Part shown: positions 9,363-18,758 of the stretch, piece after piece
Layout of the letters: every line of letters starts with the position of its first letter
Position numbering within the stretch: the stretch's first letter is position 1
NCBI GenBank assembly: GCA_024232355.1
Contig: JAAEPW010000436.1
Span: forward strand, 1-50,442
Direction: 5' to 3'
Origin: Chloroflexota bacterium
GTDB lineage: Bacteria; Chloroflexota; Anaerolineae; B4-G1
Length of the DNA stretch: 50,442 nucleotides
Made by a program: the position numbers and the translations under genes
Notes under the pieces: model-generated
The model's database searches: none
Seen by the model: only the letters and a program-made list of their open reading frames with translations
Told to the model about the DNA's origin: nothing

Positions 9363-10535
9363 TCACTCTACGTATGCCGCCCACACCTCTCCTATCGCCG
9401 TCATTTTCCCTGTTTGCGGATTTAAGAGGTTGCCCGTGGGATAGTGGTCGGCGGCGTCATCCAGACTGTACCAACACCACATCTGCACCAGCCGGTAATC
9501 GTCTGCCGGATATCCTAGCGTGGGGTCGGTGGCGGTCAAGAAAAAGTCAAACGTGCCGGTCATAAAGGCCGTCACTCGTTCTGGCGGAAAGCCATAATCC
9601 TCCGGCATCAGAATACCATACTCGGAGACGATGAGGGACGTGTTCTGGTAACCTCGACGGGTCATCCACCGACGAAAATCCACGATCTGCTGTCGAAAGA
9701 TTGCCAAACTGCCGCCGTCGTCAATACTATAAAGCATTCCCTGCGCGTCTGGCAGCCCTGGCGGAATGTCGACGCCCCACGCACCTCTTTTTTCCTGCAA
9801 GATGAAATTATGCACGTTCCAAACGTCCACTGGCATCTCTGCGCCGAACTGTTGCCGGTAGGCCTCCATGATCGCGTCCAGGTATGCTAGCCGCAGTGGT
9901 GTGGGTTGAGAGACGCCCCCGATAGCCACTTGCGCCGTCGAGTCCGCGTCTTTGATGGCGGTGTGGGCGTCGTGATACAATCGTGCATAGGTTGCGGGCA
10001 TGGTGTTGTCCTGCCATATCACGTCTGGCTCATTGCCCACTAGCCAGAGCGAACTGGGGTTTGCACGCGCAATGTCTGCGATCTCTTCTACACTGGGCCG
10101 CAGAACACCCCCACTCAGTCGAATCATTTGCGCATACGTGACACCGTCTGGCCTTGGTGGATCGATTTGTGCCGTCCAATCCAGGTACCATCCCAAGCTC
10201 AGTGTGCCCAAGTCGTACTGTGAGATTGGTCCCTTTGTTATACCAACTCCCCAACGTGGACGTCCGAGCCACAGAGTGCCGTCTCCTTCGACTCTTTGCA
10301 ATAAGGGGGGCGACTGCTGAGATATAGACGTCGCTGTGATGAGCGTACTTGGAATAACCTGGCCCATTGGTGTACGCGTTGGGATGATGGGCTCTGGGGT
10401 CAAGGTCGGACGAACGGTTGGGGACTGTATGGCTGTCGAGGACCGCCCCACACCAGACCAACCCAGCAGTATGAGCAGTGTCCCCACGCCGACGAACAAC
10501 AATCCAACCCAAAGCGGCCATTTTTTATTATGCAC
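9363..10535 (-). CDS. Membrane-anchored clan GH-A-like glycoside hydrolase
   Basis: 390 residues from GTG 10535, picked for a GGAGG four bases upstream; a TTG at 10568 is the alternative. An N-terminal membrane helix (WPLWVGLLFVGVGTLLILLG) is followed by a Pro/Thr-rich linker and a TIM-barrel-like domain. SLWLVGNEPDV carries the probable acid/base Glu and LIVSEYGILMPEDYG the probable nucleophile Glu, the pattern of retaining clan-A glycosidases. It would act outside the cell, perhaps trimming the surface glycan made by the next operon. It is 137 nt upstream of wzt on the same strand. The family number and substrate are not readable. Confidence 0.75.
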   Translation of the reverse strand: MHNKKWPLWVGLLFVGVGTLLILLGWSGVGRSSTAIQSPTVRPTLTPEPIIPTRTPMGQVIPSTLITATSISQQSPPLLQRVEGDGTLWLGRPRWGVGITKGPISQYDLGTLSLGWYLDWTAQIDPPRPDGVTYAQMIRLSGGVLRPSVEEIADIARANPSSLWLVGNEPDVIWQDNTMPATYARLYHDAHTAIKDADSTAQVAIGGVSQPTPLRLAYLDAIMEAYRQQFGAEMPVDVWNVHNFILQEKRGAWGVDIPPGLPDAQGMLYSIDDGGSLAIFRQQIVDFRRWMTRRGYQNTSLIVSEYGILMPEDYGFPPERVTAFMTGTFDFFLTATDPTLGYPADDYRLVQMWCWYSLDDAADHYPTGNLLNPQTGKMTAIGEVWAAYVE

Positions 10536-10682
10536 ACAGCCTCCACATTGCTGGCAAGATCGGGTCAACGATCACTGATCTTGCTCTTTTTCTATTCATA
10601 TCAGTTTGCATTCTACCATATCTTGAACGAGCGTCCAGAACACGCAACTCCCTCATCATGCGTCCCAAGTAGATGCATTGAC

Positions 10683-10711
10683 TTGACATCCAGTCATTGC
10701 CGGACTACAAT
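10683..10711 (+). promoter_or_regulatory. Sigma-70-type promoter of the LysM gene
   Basis: TTGACA, a 17-nt spacer, then TACAAT, about 54 nt before the LysM start codon. Both boxes are near consensus. Confidence 0.75.
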
Positions 10712-10764
10712 ACAAATAATTGAACACATTTTATCAAAAGACCTTGGCAAAAAGGAGGAAAACG

Positions 10765-11349
10765 ATGAAAGTGCAGATCCCAACGTCGCTGTGGTATTGG
10801 ATCAGCTTGGCATTGTTAGTGGTCGCATTGCTTTTTACGCCGACAGGCTATGGATTTGCTCAGACCTCTACAACGCCGACACCGTCGGAGAGTCCATTAG
10901 AGACCCCAACGGCGGAGCCCACGATGACGCCTACGCCGGGTAGTACGGCGGCTACGCCCGCAGCAACCGCCGTTCCAACGGGCGAGATTCTCGGTAACCA
11001 TACCGTCAAGTCAGGGGAGACGTTATACTGCATCGGTCGAGCCTACGGGATAGACCCCTATGCTATTGCCACGCAGAACAATATTCTCAATCCCAACAAG
11101 ATCCTTGTCGGGCAGGTATTGGCTATTCCCAACGAACCGCGCGCACTGCCGTCCGGGCAGGTTTGCCCACGCCAGTTTGGTGGTACCACGACACTTCCTA
11201 CTTGTCGTTGGAATCACACGGTTGCCTCGGGCGAGAACCTATACCGGATCGCGCTGAAATACGAGGTTAGCATGTATTCTATCGCTGATGCCAACGATAT
11301 TCTCAATTTGAACCTCATCTTTGTTGGACAGGAACTCTGTATTCCCTAG
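10765..11349 (+). CDS. Secreted protein with two LysM domains
   Basis: 194 residues from ATG 10765; AGGAGG stands 6 nt upstream, which rules out a start at 10720. A signal peptide (LALLVVALLFTPTGYGFAQ) is followed by a Thr/Pro-rich linker. Two LysM peptidoglycan-binding repeats follow, beginning NHTVKSGETLYCIGRAYGI and NHTVASGENLYRIALKYEV and ending VGQ-L.IP. Several cysteines (LYCIG, QVCPR, LPTCRW, ELCIP) could form disulfides. No catalytic domain is present, so it is a wall-binding or adaptor protein. It is a single-gene unit between its own promoter and terminator. Confidence 0.9.
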   Translation: MKVQIPTSLWYWISLALLVVALLFTPTGYGFAQTSTTPTPSESPLETPTAEPTMTPTPGSTAATPAATAVPTGEILGNHTVKSGETLYCIGRAYGIDPYAIATQNNILNPNKILVGQVLAIPNEPRALPSGQVCPRQFGGTTTLPTCRWNHTVASGENLYRIALKYEVSMYSIADANDILNLNLIFVGQELCIP

Positions 11350-11373
11350 TCTCCTGAAACAATCAGATATACC

Positions 11374-11410
11374 AGGCCCCAGCCTATACAAGCTGGGGCC
11401 TGATATTTTT
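11374..11410 (+). terminator. Intrinsic terminator after the LysM gene
   Basis: A perfect 10-bp GC-rich stem (AGGCCCCAGC/GCTGGGGCCT) with an 8-nt loop, followed by GATATTTTT. Confidence 0.9.
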
Positions 11411-11416
11411 CTGACC

Positions 11417-11444
11417 TTGCATCCTTCTCACTGTGTGCTAAAAT
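11417..11444 (+). promoter_or_regulatory. Promoter of the CAP-domain gene, positioned for a leaderless mRNA
   Basis: TTGCAT, 16 nt, TAAAAT. The -10 box ends only 7 nt before ATG 11452 and no Shine-Dalgarno site is present, so transcription would begin at or next to the start codon. Confidence 0.55.
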
Positions 11445-11451
11445 TCCGCTT

Positions 11452-12600
11452 ATGCGAAATATATTGTGCGCCCTAATCCTTGTTAATTTTATACTGGCCT
11501 CTTTCCCGGCCCAAGCCCAAGAACCCGATCCAATTGTCATCTGGCAGACACTGATAAATGAGGCTCGCCTGGATAAAGGTCTGGACCCTTTTGATTTTTC
11601 TACCCTGCTAACCATCTCGGCCCAACGCCACGCCGACGATATGGTCGCCAATCAAGTCTCATCCTACGTCGGCGCTGACGGTTCCATGCCCAGGCAGCGT
11701 ATCGCAGAAGCCGGTTATGCTGCCTGGACCCAAGATAACGGAGAATTGATCGCTGGGGAGAACTTTTGGATCGGTGACGGTACAATTGAGGATGCGATGG
11801 CTTTCTTTTTGGAGGATCCGCCCCAGCGAGCCAACGTTCTTAGTACCACCTATCGGGAGATCGGCATCGGCGCTGCCACCGGCGCTGACGGACATAATTA
11901 CCATGTGCTTGATTTTGGTGTGCGTCCCAACGTGTTACCCATTTTTATCAACGATGGTGCTACCAATGCCGACGTTCCGCAGGTAGCGATTCGATTGAGC
12001 AACGAAGAAGCCCGTCCCGATGGTGAAGGGATGATTTTTATGGGAAAGGCGATCGAAATTCGTGTCAATAACGAGCCCAACTTTGAGAATCTCCCCTGGC
12101 AATCCTGGGAAAAGCTCATCCCCTGGACTTTTCCGGACGCCCCAGGCCAATATACCGTTTACGTACAGTTTCGAGACGCCGCCGGCCGTACCGCTGCCTC
12201 GGCAGACACGATCGTTCTCGGTGAAGGGGTGATCAGCGCACCGACGGCCATCCCGCCCATCCCCACTCAGGAACCGAGCGCTACACCTATTCCGGTCGCT
12301 CCCCCATCCGAATCTGTGACCATGCCCGTTCCAGCCGCTCCAGAGCCGCCGCCGACCCCAGAACCATCTCCCACCCCCTACGTTGTCAATTCTGTCCCGG
12401 CGGCTCAGGATAACGTGCCCTTTCCCACGTGGACGCCGCTCCCAATACCAACCCCCGAGGAAGATAGCGCCCCAAGTTCGCTGCCACCGTGGCTTGCCTC
12501 GCTACAAAAAATAGCGCTTCCGCTGCTCGTGGTGATGCAGGGAGTGGTCATTCTCATGGGCATCTATTTGGTCTTGCGCCGGGGCAGCAGTCAGACGTAA
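11452..12600 (+). CDS. CAP (SCP/PR-1) domain protein, secreted and membrane-anchored
   Basis: 382 residues. A signal peptide (LCALILVNFILASFPAQAQ) leads into a CAP domain of about 120 residues: INEARLDKGLDPFDF, ISAQRHADDMVANQ, AGENFWIGDGTIEDAM and STTYREIGIGAATG. CAP domains of bacteria are extracellular with unclear, mostly binding roles. An Ig-like beta domain (about 175-260) follows, then a Pro/Thr-rich wall-spanning linker and a C-terminal helix (IALPLLVVMQGVVILMGIYLVL) with a basic stop-transfer tail. The TAA overlaps the ATG of murI by one base, so the two are coupled. Confidence 0.88.
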   Translation: MRNILCALILVNFILASFPAQAQEPDPIVIWQTLINEARLDKGLDPFDFSTLLTISAQRHADDMVANQVSSYVGADGSMPRQRIAEAGYAAWTQDNGELIAGENFWIGDGTIEDAMAFFLEDPPQRANVLSTTYREIGIGAATGADGHNYHVLDFGVRPNVLPIFINDGATNADVPQVAIRLSNEEARPDGEGMIFMGKAIEIRVNNEPNFENLPWQSWEKLIPWTFPDAPGQYTVYVQFRDAAGRTAASADTIVLGEGVISAPTAIPPIPTQEPSATPIPVAPPSESVTMPVPAAPEPPPTPEPSPTPYVVNSVPAAQDNVPFPTWTPLPIPTPEEDSAPSSLPPWLASLQKIALPLLVVMQGVVILMGIYLVLRRGSSQT

Positions 12601-13454
12601 TGCGGCAGGATATGGACGAGAATGGATTTATCGGCGTTTTCGATTCTGGCCTGGGTGGGTTGAGCGTGTGGCGGGAGATCGTCCGCCAACTACCTCACGA
12701 ACAAACCCTCTACCTGGCCGATCAAGCGCACGTACCCTATGGCTCTCGTCAGCTAAGAGAGGTACAAAAACTCTCCCAAGGCGCCATACGTTTTCTCTTG
12801 AAGCATGGCGCAAAGATCATCGTCGTCGCTTGCAACACTGCCTCTGCCGCCGCCTTGCACCACCTGCGGCGGGCTTTTCCCCAGGTCTCCTTTGTGGGCA
12901 TGGAACCAGCCATAAAACCCGCCATCGAGCAGACGCGCACCGGCGTTGTGGGCGTGCTCGCCACGCAAGCTACTTTTCAGGGAAAACTCTTTGCCAGCCT
13001 GGTAGAGCGATACGCGGGTGATGCGCGGGTTCTGACCCAGGCTTGCCCGGGACTGGTGGAGGCGGTAGAGGTTGGCACATTGGACACCCCAAAGACAGAG
13101 GCATTGCTGCGGCAGTATTTGTCGCCACTACTTGAGGCTGGAGCAGATCAATTGGTGCTCGGCTGCACACATTATCCCTTTCTCCAGTCAGCCATCGAGC
13201 GATTGGCAGGAAAGGGCGTTGCAGTGATCGACCCTGCCCCAGCCGTCGCTTGCCAGACGAGACGTGTGTTGATCCAGCAAGGTCTGCAAGCCAATCAGAG
13301 CCAGACAAACCATCACGTGTTCTGCACCAGTGGAGATGTGACGGCGTTCGCCACAATGGTCAAGCGGTTGCTTCCCTCCGCCAGAGAAAACGTCCGAGTG
13401 CAATCAACGTATTGGCAGCAGGATCAGTTGAGAGCTAATGATATCCTCCAATAA
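12600..13454 (+). CDS. murI: Glutamate racemase
   Basis: Makes D-glutamate for peptidoglycan. 284 residues from the ATG at 12600 that overlaps the previous stop (ATG 12612 is an alternative; a longer frame from 12489 lies inside the CAP gene). Motifs: GVFDSGLGGLSV at the N-terminus, the first catalytic cysteine in VVACNTASAAA (C78) and the second in LGCTHYPFL (C189). The length is normal. The end overlaps the start of murJ by 17 nt, forming a cell-wall pair. Confidence 0.96.
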   Translation: MRQDMDENGFIGVFDSGLGGLSVWREIVRQLPHEQTLYLADQAHVPYGSRQLREVQKLSQGAIRFLLKHGAKIIVVACNTASAAALHHLRRAFPQVSFVGMEPAIKPAIEQTRTGVVGVLATQATFQGKLFASLVERYAGDARVLTQACPGLVEAVEVGTLDTPKTEALLRQYLSPLLEAGADQLVLGCTHYPFLQSAIERLAGKGVAVIDPAPAVACQTRRVLIQQGLQANQSQTNHHVFCTSGDVTAFATMVKRLLPSARENVRVQSTYWQQDQLRANDILQ

Positions 13455-15018
13455 ACCACCCAACAACCAACCCTTACTCAGTTCCCACGTTGCGCGCTCT
13501 GCCGTGCTGGTGGCACTTTTCCTGGCCGCCGACAAGTTGCTGGGCGTCGTGCGCGAGGCGGCGGTCGGGCGCGCTTTTGGCACGTCGGCAGTGTTGGACG
13601 CCTACTTTGTCGCTTTCGAAGTACCCGAAGGGCTGAATACCATCGTTACCGGCGCGGCCCTGACGACGGCCCTGATCCCGCTGCTGACCAGCATCATCAC
13701 CCGTGCTGGTCACAAAGATGCACCAGCTCAAGACAACGTGTGGCGCTTTATCTCGGCTGTGATCAATTGGATATTGATCATCGTCGGTGTCGCCAGCATC
13801 TTTGCGGCTGTGCTGGCCCGTCCCATCATTGTGACGGTCGCGCCAGGATTTGCCGACAACCCGGCCCAGGTGGCGCTGGCAGTTCGCTTGATGCGGCTGG
13901 TGCTGATCCAGACGCTTATCTTTAGCGCCAGCACCGTCGTCACCGGCACCTTGCAAGCCCACCACCACTTTTTGCTCCCCGCGTTGGCACCACTTTGCTA
14001 CACGCTGGGCCGCATTTTTGGTATCGTGGTGCTTGCTCCATCCTTGGGCATCTTTGGCCTGGCATGGGGGGGATTGGCCGGGGCTGTGGCGCACCTGCTG
14101 ATCAAGTTGCCGTGGTTGGTGCGCCGCCGGGCACGGTGGACGCTCACGCTGTTCCACCCCCGGCTGCCCGACCTGCTCAGGCTGATGGCTCCCCGTATGC
14201 TGGGGATGGGCGTGACCTATGTCAGCTTTGTATTGCCCACCACCTTTGGTTCCCAGTTGCCCGACGGTTCCATCTCGGCCTACGAGTATGCGTGGAAACT
14301 GATGCAGTTGCCAGAGACTGTTCTAGGCACGGCGATGGGGATCGTCGTCTTTCCCACGCTGGCCCGCATCGCCGAGCAGAACGACCGGGAGGGCCTGCGC
14401 CGCACCTTTTCTTGGGCGCTCCGGCTGATCATGGCGTTAAGCATACCGGCGGCAGTCGGACTGCTCGTGTTGGGCCGCACGCTGACGGCCCTCGTCTTTC
14501 AGCGCGGTGCATTCGACGCAGCCGCCACCGAACGGGTCTATTGGGCGTTGCAATTCTTTGCCCTGGGATTGGTGGCCCACAGCGCGCTGGAAATGGTCGC
14601 CCGATTGTTCTACGCCCAGCGCGATATGTGGACGCCTTTCTGGGCAGCGTTGGGCGGGCTGGCGCTCAACGCGACCCTAGGCTGGACGCTGCTCCCCCAA
14701 TTGGCTCACGGCTCTATGGCCCTATCCAACAGCCTGGGGACAGGTTTCCAGGTGATTTTCTTGCTGCTGGTGGCACACTGGCGGCTGGGCGGAGTTGGAG
14801 GGCGAGTGTTGGGCGCATCGCTAGCGCGGACGGGGTTGGCAGCGACATTGATGGGCGCAGCGGTGCTTGGCTTTCGGGCCCTCTTGCCCGATGTGGGATT
14901 GCTGGTAACTGGCGCAGGCGGGTTGGTGATCGGAGCTGGGACCTACATATTGGCCGCCCTCTTGCTGGGCAGCGAAGAAATACGCGATCTGCCGGGCCTG
15001 TTGCTGCGACGCGAGTAA
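13438..15018 (+). CDS. murJ: Lipid II flippase MurJ (MviN family)
   Basis: 526 residues with about 14 predicted membrane helices. The first helices carry KLLGVVREAAVGRAFGTS, the typical MurJ start, and a middle segment RPIIVTVAPGFADNPAQV is also characteristic. It flips lipid II across the membrane for wall synthesis. It overlaps murI by 17 nt and ends 5 nt before the convergent phosphoesterase. Confidence 0.93.
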   Translation: MISSNKPPNNQPLLSSHVARSAVLVALFLAADKLLGVVREAAVGRAFGTSAVLDAYFVAFEVPEGLNTIVTGAALTTALIPLLTSIITRAGHKDAPAQDNVWRFISAVINWILIIVGVASIFAAVLARPIIVTVAPGFADNPAQVALAVRLMRLVLIQTLIFSASTVVTGTLQAHHHFLLPALAPLCYTLGRIFGIVVLAPSLGIFGLAWGGLAGAVAHLLIKLPWLVRRRARWTLTLFHPRLPDLLRLMAPRMLGMGVTYVSFVLPTTFGSQLPDGSISAYEYAWKLMQLPETVLGTAMGIVVFPTLARIAEQNDREGLRRTFSWALRLIMALSIPAAVGLLVLGRTLTALVFQRGAFDAAATERVYWALQFFALGLVAHSALEMVARLFYAQRDMWTPFWAALGGLALNATLGWTLLPQLAHGSMALSNSLGTGFQVIFLLLVAHWRLGGVGGRVLGASLARTGLAATLMGAAVLGFRALLPDVGLLVTGAGGLVIGAGTYILAALLLGSEEIRDLPGLLLRRE

Positions 15019-15023
15019 GCGAT

Positions 15024-15878
15024 TCAGGTCGCGCGCAGCGTGATCACATTCACCTCTGGGCGGCAGTTAAAGCGGATGGGCCACGACGACCCCACCCCTC
15101 GACTGACGTATACCTGTGTCCCCGTCACTTGCACCAATCCACCACCGAACAAGCGTCGTTGCCGTGATGGAAGATATAGCGCGCCGAACAACGGCAATCG
15201 TATCTGACCACCGTGGGTGTGGCCCGACAGCACCAAGTGAATCGGACGGCGCGCTGTTTCCTCGGCAAAGACCGGCTCTGTCACAAAATCCGGGCTGTGT
15301 ACCAGCAGCACGCGGGTCACGCCAGAGAGCGGACTGTCGGCCATGGCAGCGGGTAGATTGTCGGCAGGATCGGCGTGATGAAAGCTGAATCCCAGGTATC
15401 CCATATCCTCGACGCCGACGAGGCACAATTGCGCCTCTCCAACGGTCACAAGCTGATGCTGATTTTGCAGTACGGTGACCCCAGCGGTTTGCAGGGCCGC
15501 GACCACAGCGTCGGGATCAGTCCACTGCTCGTGATTGCCCGTACAGGCAAATATTCCCAACTGGGGTTTGAGTGGGATCAGAATTTCGGCGTACTCGGAT
15601 GCATAGCCTGACCAATAGCTCACAAAATCACCCGTCAGCGCGACCAGGTCTGGCGCTTCGGCCACGATCAATGCCACCGCCCGCTCGATGCGGGAGCGCG
15701 GCATCAATGGCCCCCGATGCATGTCGCAAAGTTGGCCGATCTTGAGCCCGTCCAACGCGGGCGGTAAGCCAGGGATGGAAACGTCCACCCGGCGCACAGC
15801 CAGCCAACTAGGCTCGATGATAAAAGTGTGAGCGATGAGGTACGCCACGAGTGCGGCGAACAACGTTATCCAGAGCAT
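15024..15878 (-). CDS. Membrane-anchored metallophosphoesterase (YkuE-like)
   Basis: 284 residues with one N-terminal helix (LWITLFAALVAYLIAHTFII) and a calcineurin-like domain: CDMHRG (52-54; usually DxH), LTGDFV, GNHEQW (114-117), VHSPD and SGHTHGGQIR. All metal ligands are in place. Relatives act on lipid or nucleotide phosphates at the membrane face; the substrate here is unknown. The start overlaps the end of the upstream membrane protein by 13 nt. Confidence 0.88.
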   Translation of the reverse strand: MLWITLFAALVAYLIAHTFIIEPSWLAVRRVDVSIPGLPPALDGLKIGQLCDMHRGPLMPRSRIERAVALIVAEAPDLVALTGDFVSYWSGYASEYAEILIPLKPQLGIFACTGNHEQWTDPDAVVAALQTAGVTVLQNQHQLVTVGEAQLCLVGVEDMGYLGFSFHHADPADNLPAAMADSPLSGVTRVLLVHSPDFVTEPVFAEETARRPIHLVLSGHTHGGQIRLPLFGALYLPSRQRRLFGGGLVQVTGTQVYVSRGVGSSWPIRFNCRPEVNVITLRAT

Positions 15879-16567
15879 AGACTGCGACGTGTGTGCTCCG
15901 CCGCCTGTTGCGCGGTTGCAAACTTTGTCAGACCCACTACAACCAATACGATCACCCCGACCAGCACCATAGCCCCGCCACCCACTGCCAGGGGAATCTG
16001 CAAGACGTTGACCCAGTTGCTTCCATCTACCGTGTGGGTTGGGCCAGCCCAGGCCGACGTTGTGAGCGTGAGCACACCGCCCAGGAGCAAGGCCAGACCA
16101 GCAGTCGCCGATGGAGAACCAGAATCACCTGCCGAACCGGAAAAATTCACCCGATCCCGAACCCTAGGAATCCTCAGCAACAGAAACACCAGCCAGGTGA
16201 TTACCGTGGCATAAAAGCGATAGTTGGTGGGCGCGGTCTTGCCTCGCAGCATCTGGGATGCGATCATCTGAATCGCCGCCAGCACCAGGCTGACCAACAG
16301 AATCACCAGAGCGCCGGTGTGGGACCACCGCTCGCCGCGCAGCAAAGCATAGGTCACCCGAAAACTGACCACGGCGGCGGCCACGGTCAGGATCACCAGA
16401 ATCTGGTACAACCACTTGTACGGGATCAGGGGCGCCATCGAGGTGAACCTCTCTGGTGACCAGGCCGCGCACACAGTGCCCACGCCTCCCAACAACGTGA
16501 TGACGCCCGTGAGCCCCATCAGGATGATACTTGCTGTACGGAGTACTTTTGCCGCTTTATTTGACAT
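15866..16567 (-). CDS. Multi-pass membrane protein of unknown function
   Basis: 233 residues with about six hydrophobic segments, beginning ASIILMGLTGVITLLGGVGT and ending MVLVGVIVLVVVGLTKFA, with short polar loops. I recognise no family or catalytic motif. It is translationally coupled to the phosphoesterase (13-nt overlap), so the two may work together. Confidence 0.75.
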   Translation of the reverse strand: MSNKAAKVLRTASIILMGLTGVITLLGGVGTVCAAWSPERFTSMAPLIPYKWLYQILVILTVAAAVVSFRVTYALLRGERWSHTGALVILLVSLVLAAIQMIASQMLRGKTAPTNYRFYATVITWLVFLLLRIPRVRDRVNFSGSAGDSGSPSATAGLALLLGGVLTLTTSAWAGPTHTVDGSNWVNVLQIPLAVGGGAMVLVGVIVLVVVGLTKFATAQQAAEHTRRSLCSG

Positions 16568-16761
16568 TGAATTCCTCCAATCAACTGACTAGCCCTTTGG
16601 CTATTACTTTGATAAGTATTGTACTCATCTCCCGTCCTTTGTCCAGCGGATGCAACTTAATTCCTTCAAGAGCGTATTGCTTTGTTGAAGAGAAAAAGTA
16701 TCGTATAATGGCTCATAGCTACAAATTCGTGGCAAAAGAAAATATTCACAAGGAGACAAAA

Positions 16762-16965
16762 ATGAACGATAGACCTGGTTGTTTGTCCGGCTTGCTCAAG
16801 CTGGCGTTCCTCAATTGGATTTTCGACTGGCTGCAAGAGCGGTTTGGGTTTGGCAGGGGGCTTTCCTGCACGGGGTGTGGGTGCGGGGTCATTATAATGT
16901 TGCTTGGATTAATGTTTTTCTGCTCTGTTCTCACCGGCACGAACTGGCTCGAATTCGGGTTCTAA
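16762..16965 (+). CDS. Small membrane protein with Cys-rich motif
   Basis: 67 residues from ATG 16762 with AGGAG 6 nt upstream. A short amphipathic start (CLSGLLKLAFLNWIFDWLQE) precedes CTGCGCG and one membrane helix (VIIMLLGLMFFCSVL). The Cys cluster sits at the helix border and could bind metal or be acylated. No family recognised. It stands alone and runs towards the convergent histidine kinase gene. Confidence 0.6.
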   Translation: MNDRPGCLSGLLKLAFLNWIFDWLQERFGFGRGLSCTGCGCGVIIMLLGLMFFCSVLTGTNWLEFGF

Positions 16966-16998
16966 AAAGGGGCGAGGAAACGTACGATACCGGCAGTC

Positions 16999-18603
16999 CT
17001 ACGATGGCGCCTCTTGTGACCTGATGCCCTCTGCGGCGACCGGCATGGTGAATGCAAAAGTCGTACCCTTACCAAGTTGACTCTCGACTCCAATCCGCCC
17101 ACCCTGGAACTCGACCAGATTCTTGACGATGCACAGACCCAGCCCCGTCCCCGGCATATCTTGCGCATCGGGGTCTTCGGAGCGAAAGAACTTTGTGAAT
17201 AGCTTGGCCTGGTCCTCTGCCGAGATGCCAATGCCAGTGTCAGACACGGTGCAGTGAACGTACCAATTTTGCTGCCAGGCGCGCACTCGAATGTGTCCAC
17301 CTTCGGGTGTATATTTGTAGGCATTGCTGAGCAAGTTGACCAAAATCTGTGACAATCGGGTCGGGTCGGCGTGGACCAGAGGCAGGTTGTCTGACACCTG
17401 AACCGCCAGTTGTTGCGACCGGGCCTCGATTTGCCCTCGCGTGGCTTCCAGAGCACTCTTTAGCGCGCGGGCCAAGTCAGTTGGCTCCATTTCCAGCTTT
17501 AGATTCCCGGTCTCGATCCGCGAAACGTCCAACAGATCAGAGACCAGGACTTGCATGCGAATCACGTTGCTGTGAATGGTATGCGTAAACTGCTGCTGCT
17601 GGGGAGTCAGCGGGCCGCACATCCCCCTTCCTAACATGTCGGCATAGCCCCGGATAGACGTCATCGGTGTGCGCAGTTCGTGAGACACAAAAGAGATATA
17701 CTCTGATTTGGCCCGGTCGGCCTCTTGCACACCCTCGTAGAGGCGGGCATTCTCGATGGCGATGGCGGCATAGTCGGCCAGGGCCAGCAATAGCTGCCGG
17801 TCATGCCCGTCTGGGGGTTTGTCGCTCACTCGGTTGCCCACGCCCAAAACTCCGATGACCTTGTCGCCCACCTTGAGCGGTGCCGACAGCATCGCACCTG
17901 TGTCTGTTATATCCCGCTTGAGAACCGCTGCGGCTGCCAGCTCTGATGTGCCGCGGTGAGTGGATGGTTGTATATCGCCGGGCACTTGCTGGCGGTGGAG
18001 GGCAGTCCGTAACTGGCCGCTTTTTTCATCCACCAACAACAACGTCGCTTCCTCTGCCCCAATGACGTGAAAGATAGCGTCGATGATCCGCTCTAACAAC
18101 TGGTCTTTGGAGAGCTGAGACGTGACCGATTTACCTACCTGGTACAAGGTGTCCATTTCTTGGACCCGGCGGCGCAATTGCTGGTTGACTATTGCCATAT
18201 GCCGGGTGAGGGCTTCTTTGTCTTGTACCAAACGAACCTCGGTGAGCGCGCGTTCGATGGCGTCGTACAACTCGTCAACCGTGAAAGGCTTGCTCAGGTA
18301 ATCCTTAACCCCTTTGCGGAAAAATTCCACAGCAATGGCCTCAGAGCCGTGAGAGGTGATCAAGATGATTGGGATGTTGGCTTGCTGAGCACGGAGAGCG
18401 TCTACAACCTGAAAACCGTTGAGGTGAGGCATTTCTAGATCGAGCAAGATCAAGTCGGGAGGATCGGCCAGGGCCATCTCAAACCCCTCCGCACCATCGG
18501 ATGCTTCTGACGTGATGAATCCTTCCCATTGCTCAATGGCATCAACGACAAACTCGCGGATGGCTCGACTGTCGTCTATTATCAGGATGCGGACCTTTCT
18601 CAT
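16999..18603 (-). CDS. Hybrid sensor: REC - GAF - histidine kinase
   Basis: 534 residues. An N-terminal receiver has the acidic pair IDDS, phospho-acceptor D55 (LLDLEMP), T (ILITSHG) and K (DYLSKPF). A short helix leads to a GAF domain (about 145-290; DTLYQVGKSVTSQLSKDQLL ... YAAIAIENARLYEGV). The HisKA box is FVSHELRTPMTS (H near 304), and the HATPase has NLLSNAYKYTPEGG, DTGIGIS, FFRSED and GTGLGLCIVK. With no output domain it probably passes phosphate to another protein. AGGAG precedes the ATG. It is divergent from the related gene at 18948. Confidence 0.93.
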   Translation of the reverse strand: MRKVRILIIDDSRAIREFVVDAIEQWEGFITSEASDGAEGFEMALADPPDLILLDLEMPHLNGFQVVDALRAQQANIPIILITSHGSEAIAVEFFRKGVKDYLSKPFTVDELYDAIERALTEVRLVQDKEALTRHMAIVNQQLRRRVQEMDTLYQVGKSVTSQLSKDQLLERIIDAIFHVIGAEEATLLLVDEKSGQLRTALHRQQVPGDIQPSTHRGTSELAAAAVLKRDITDTGAMLSAPLKVGDKVIGVLGVGNRVSDKPPDGHDRQLLLALADYAAIAIENARLYEGVQEADRAKSEYISFVSHELRTPMTSIRGYADMLGRGMCGPLTPQQQQFTHTIHSNVIRMQVLVSDLLDVSRIETGNLKLEMEPTDLARALKSALEATRGQIEARSQQLAVQVSDNLPLVHADPTRLSQILVNLLSNAYKYTPEGGHIRVRAWQQNWYVHCTVSDTGIGISAEDQAKLFTKFFRSEDPDAQDMPGTGLGLCIVKNLVEFQGGRIGVESQLGKGTTFAFTMPVAAEGIRSQEAPS

Positions 18604-18685
18604 ATTGTTCTCCTGCGAGATGCAAAATATAGACTGAACACAATAACATTTTTGTGTTCAGCTTTTTGATTTGGACGGCAATCAC

Positions 18686-18691
18686 ATTATA
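18686..18691 (-). promoter_or_regulatory. Possible -10 box for the leftward hybrid kinase
   Basis: TATAAT on the minus strand with a weak TGAACC 17 nt upstream. Confidence 0.4.
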
Positions 18692-18758
18692 CTCTAATTC
18701 GTCACGTCGGTTCATTACGAGAGGGTTACGATTGGATAAACAACTGGTAAAAGCAGTA

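Noticed and set aside
13474..14157. 227-codon minus-strand frame inside murJ
   Set aside because: Composition (Gln/His/Arg-rich, no hydrophobic core) is that of a shadow of the GC-rich membrane gene.
13995..15167. 390-codon plus-strand frame overlapping murJ in another phase
   Set aside because: It is Gly/Arg/Pro-rich and simply reads the murJ sequence out of frame.
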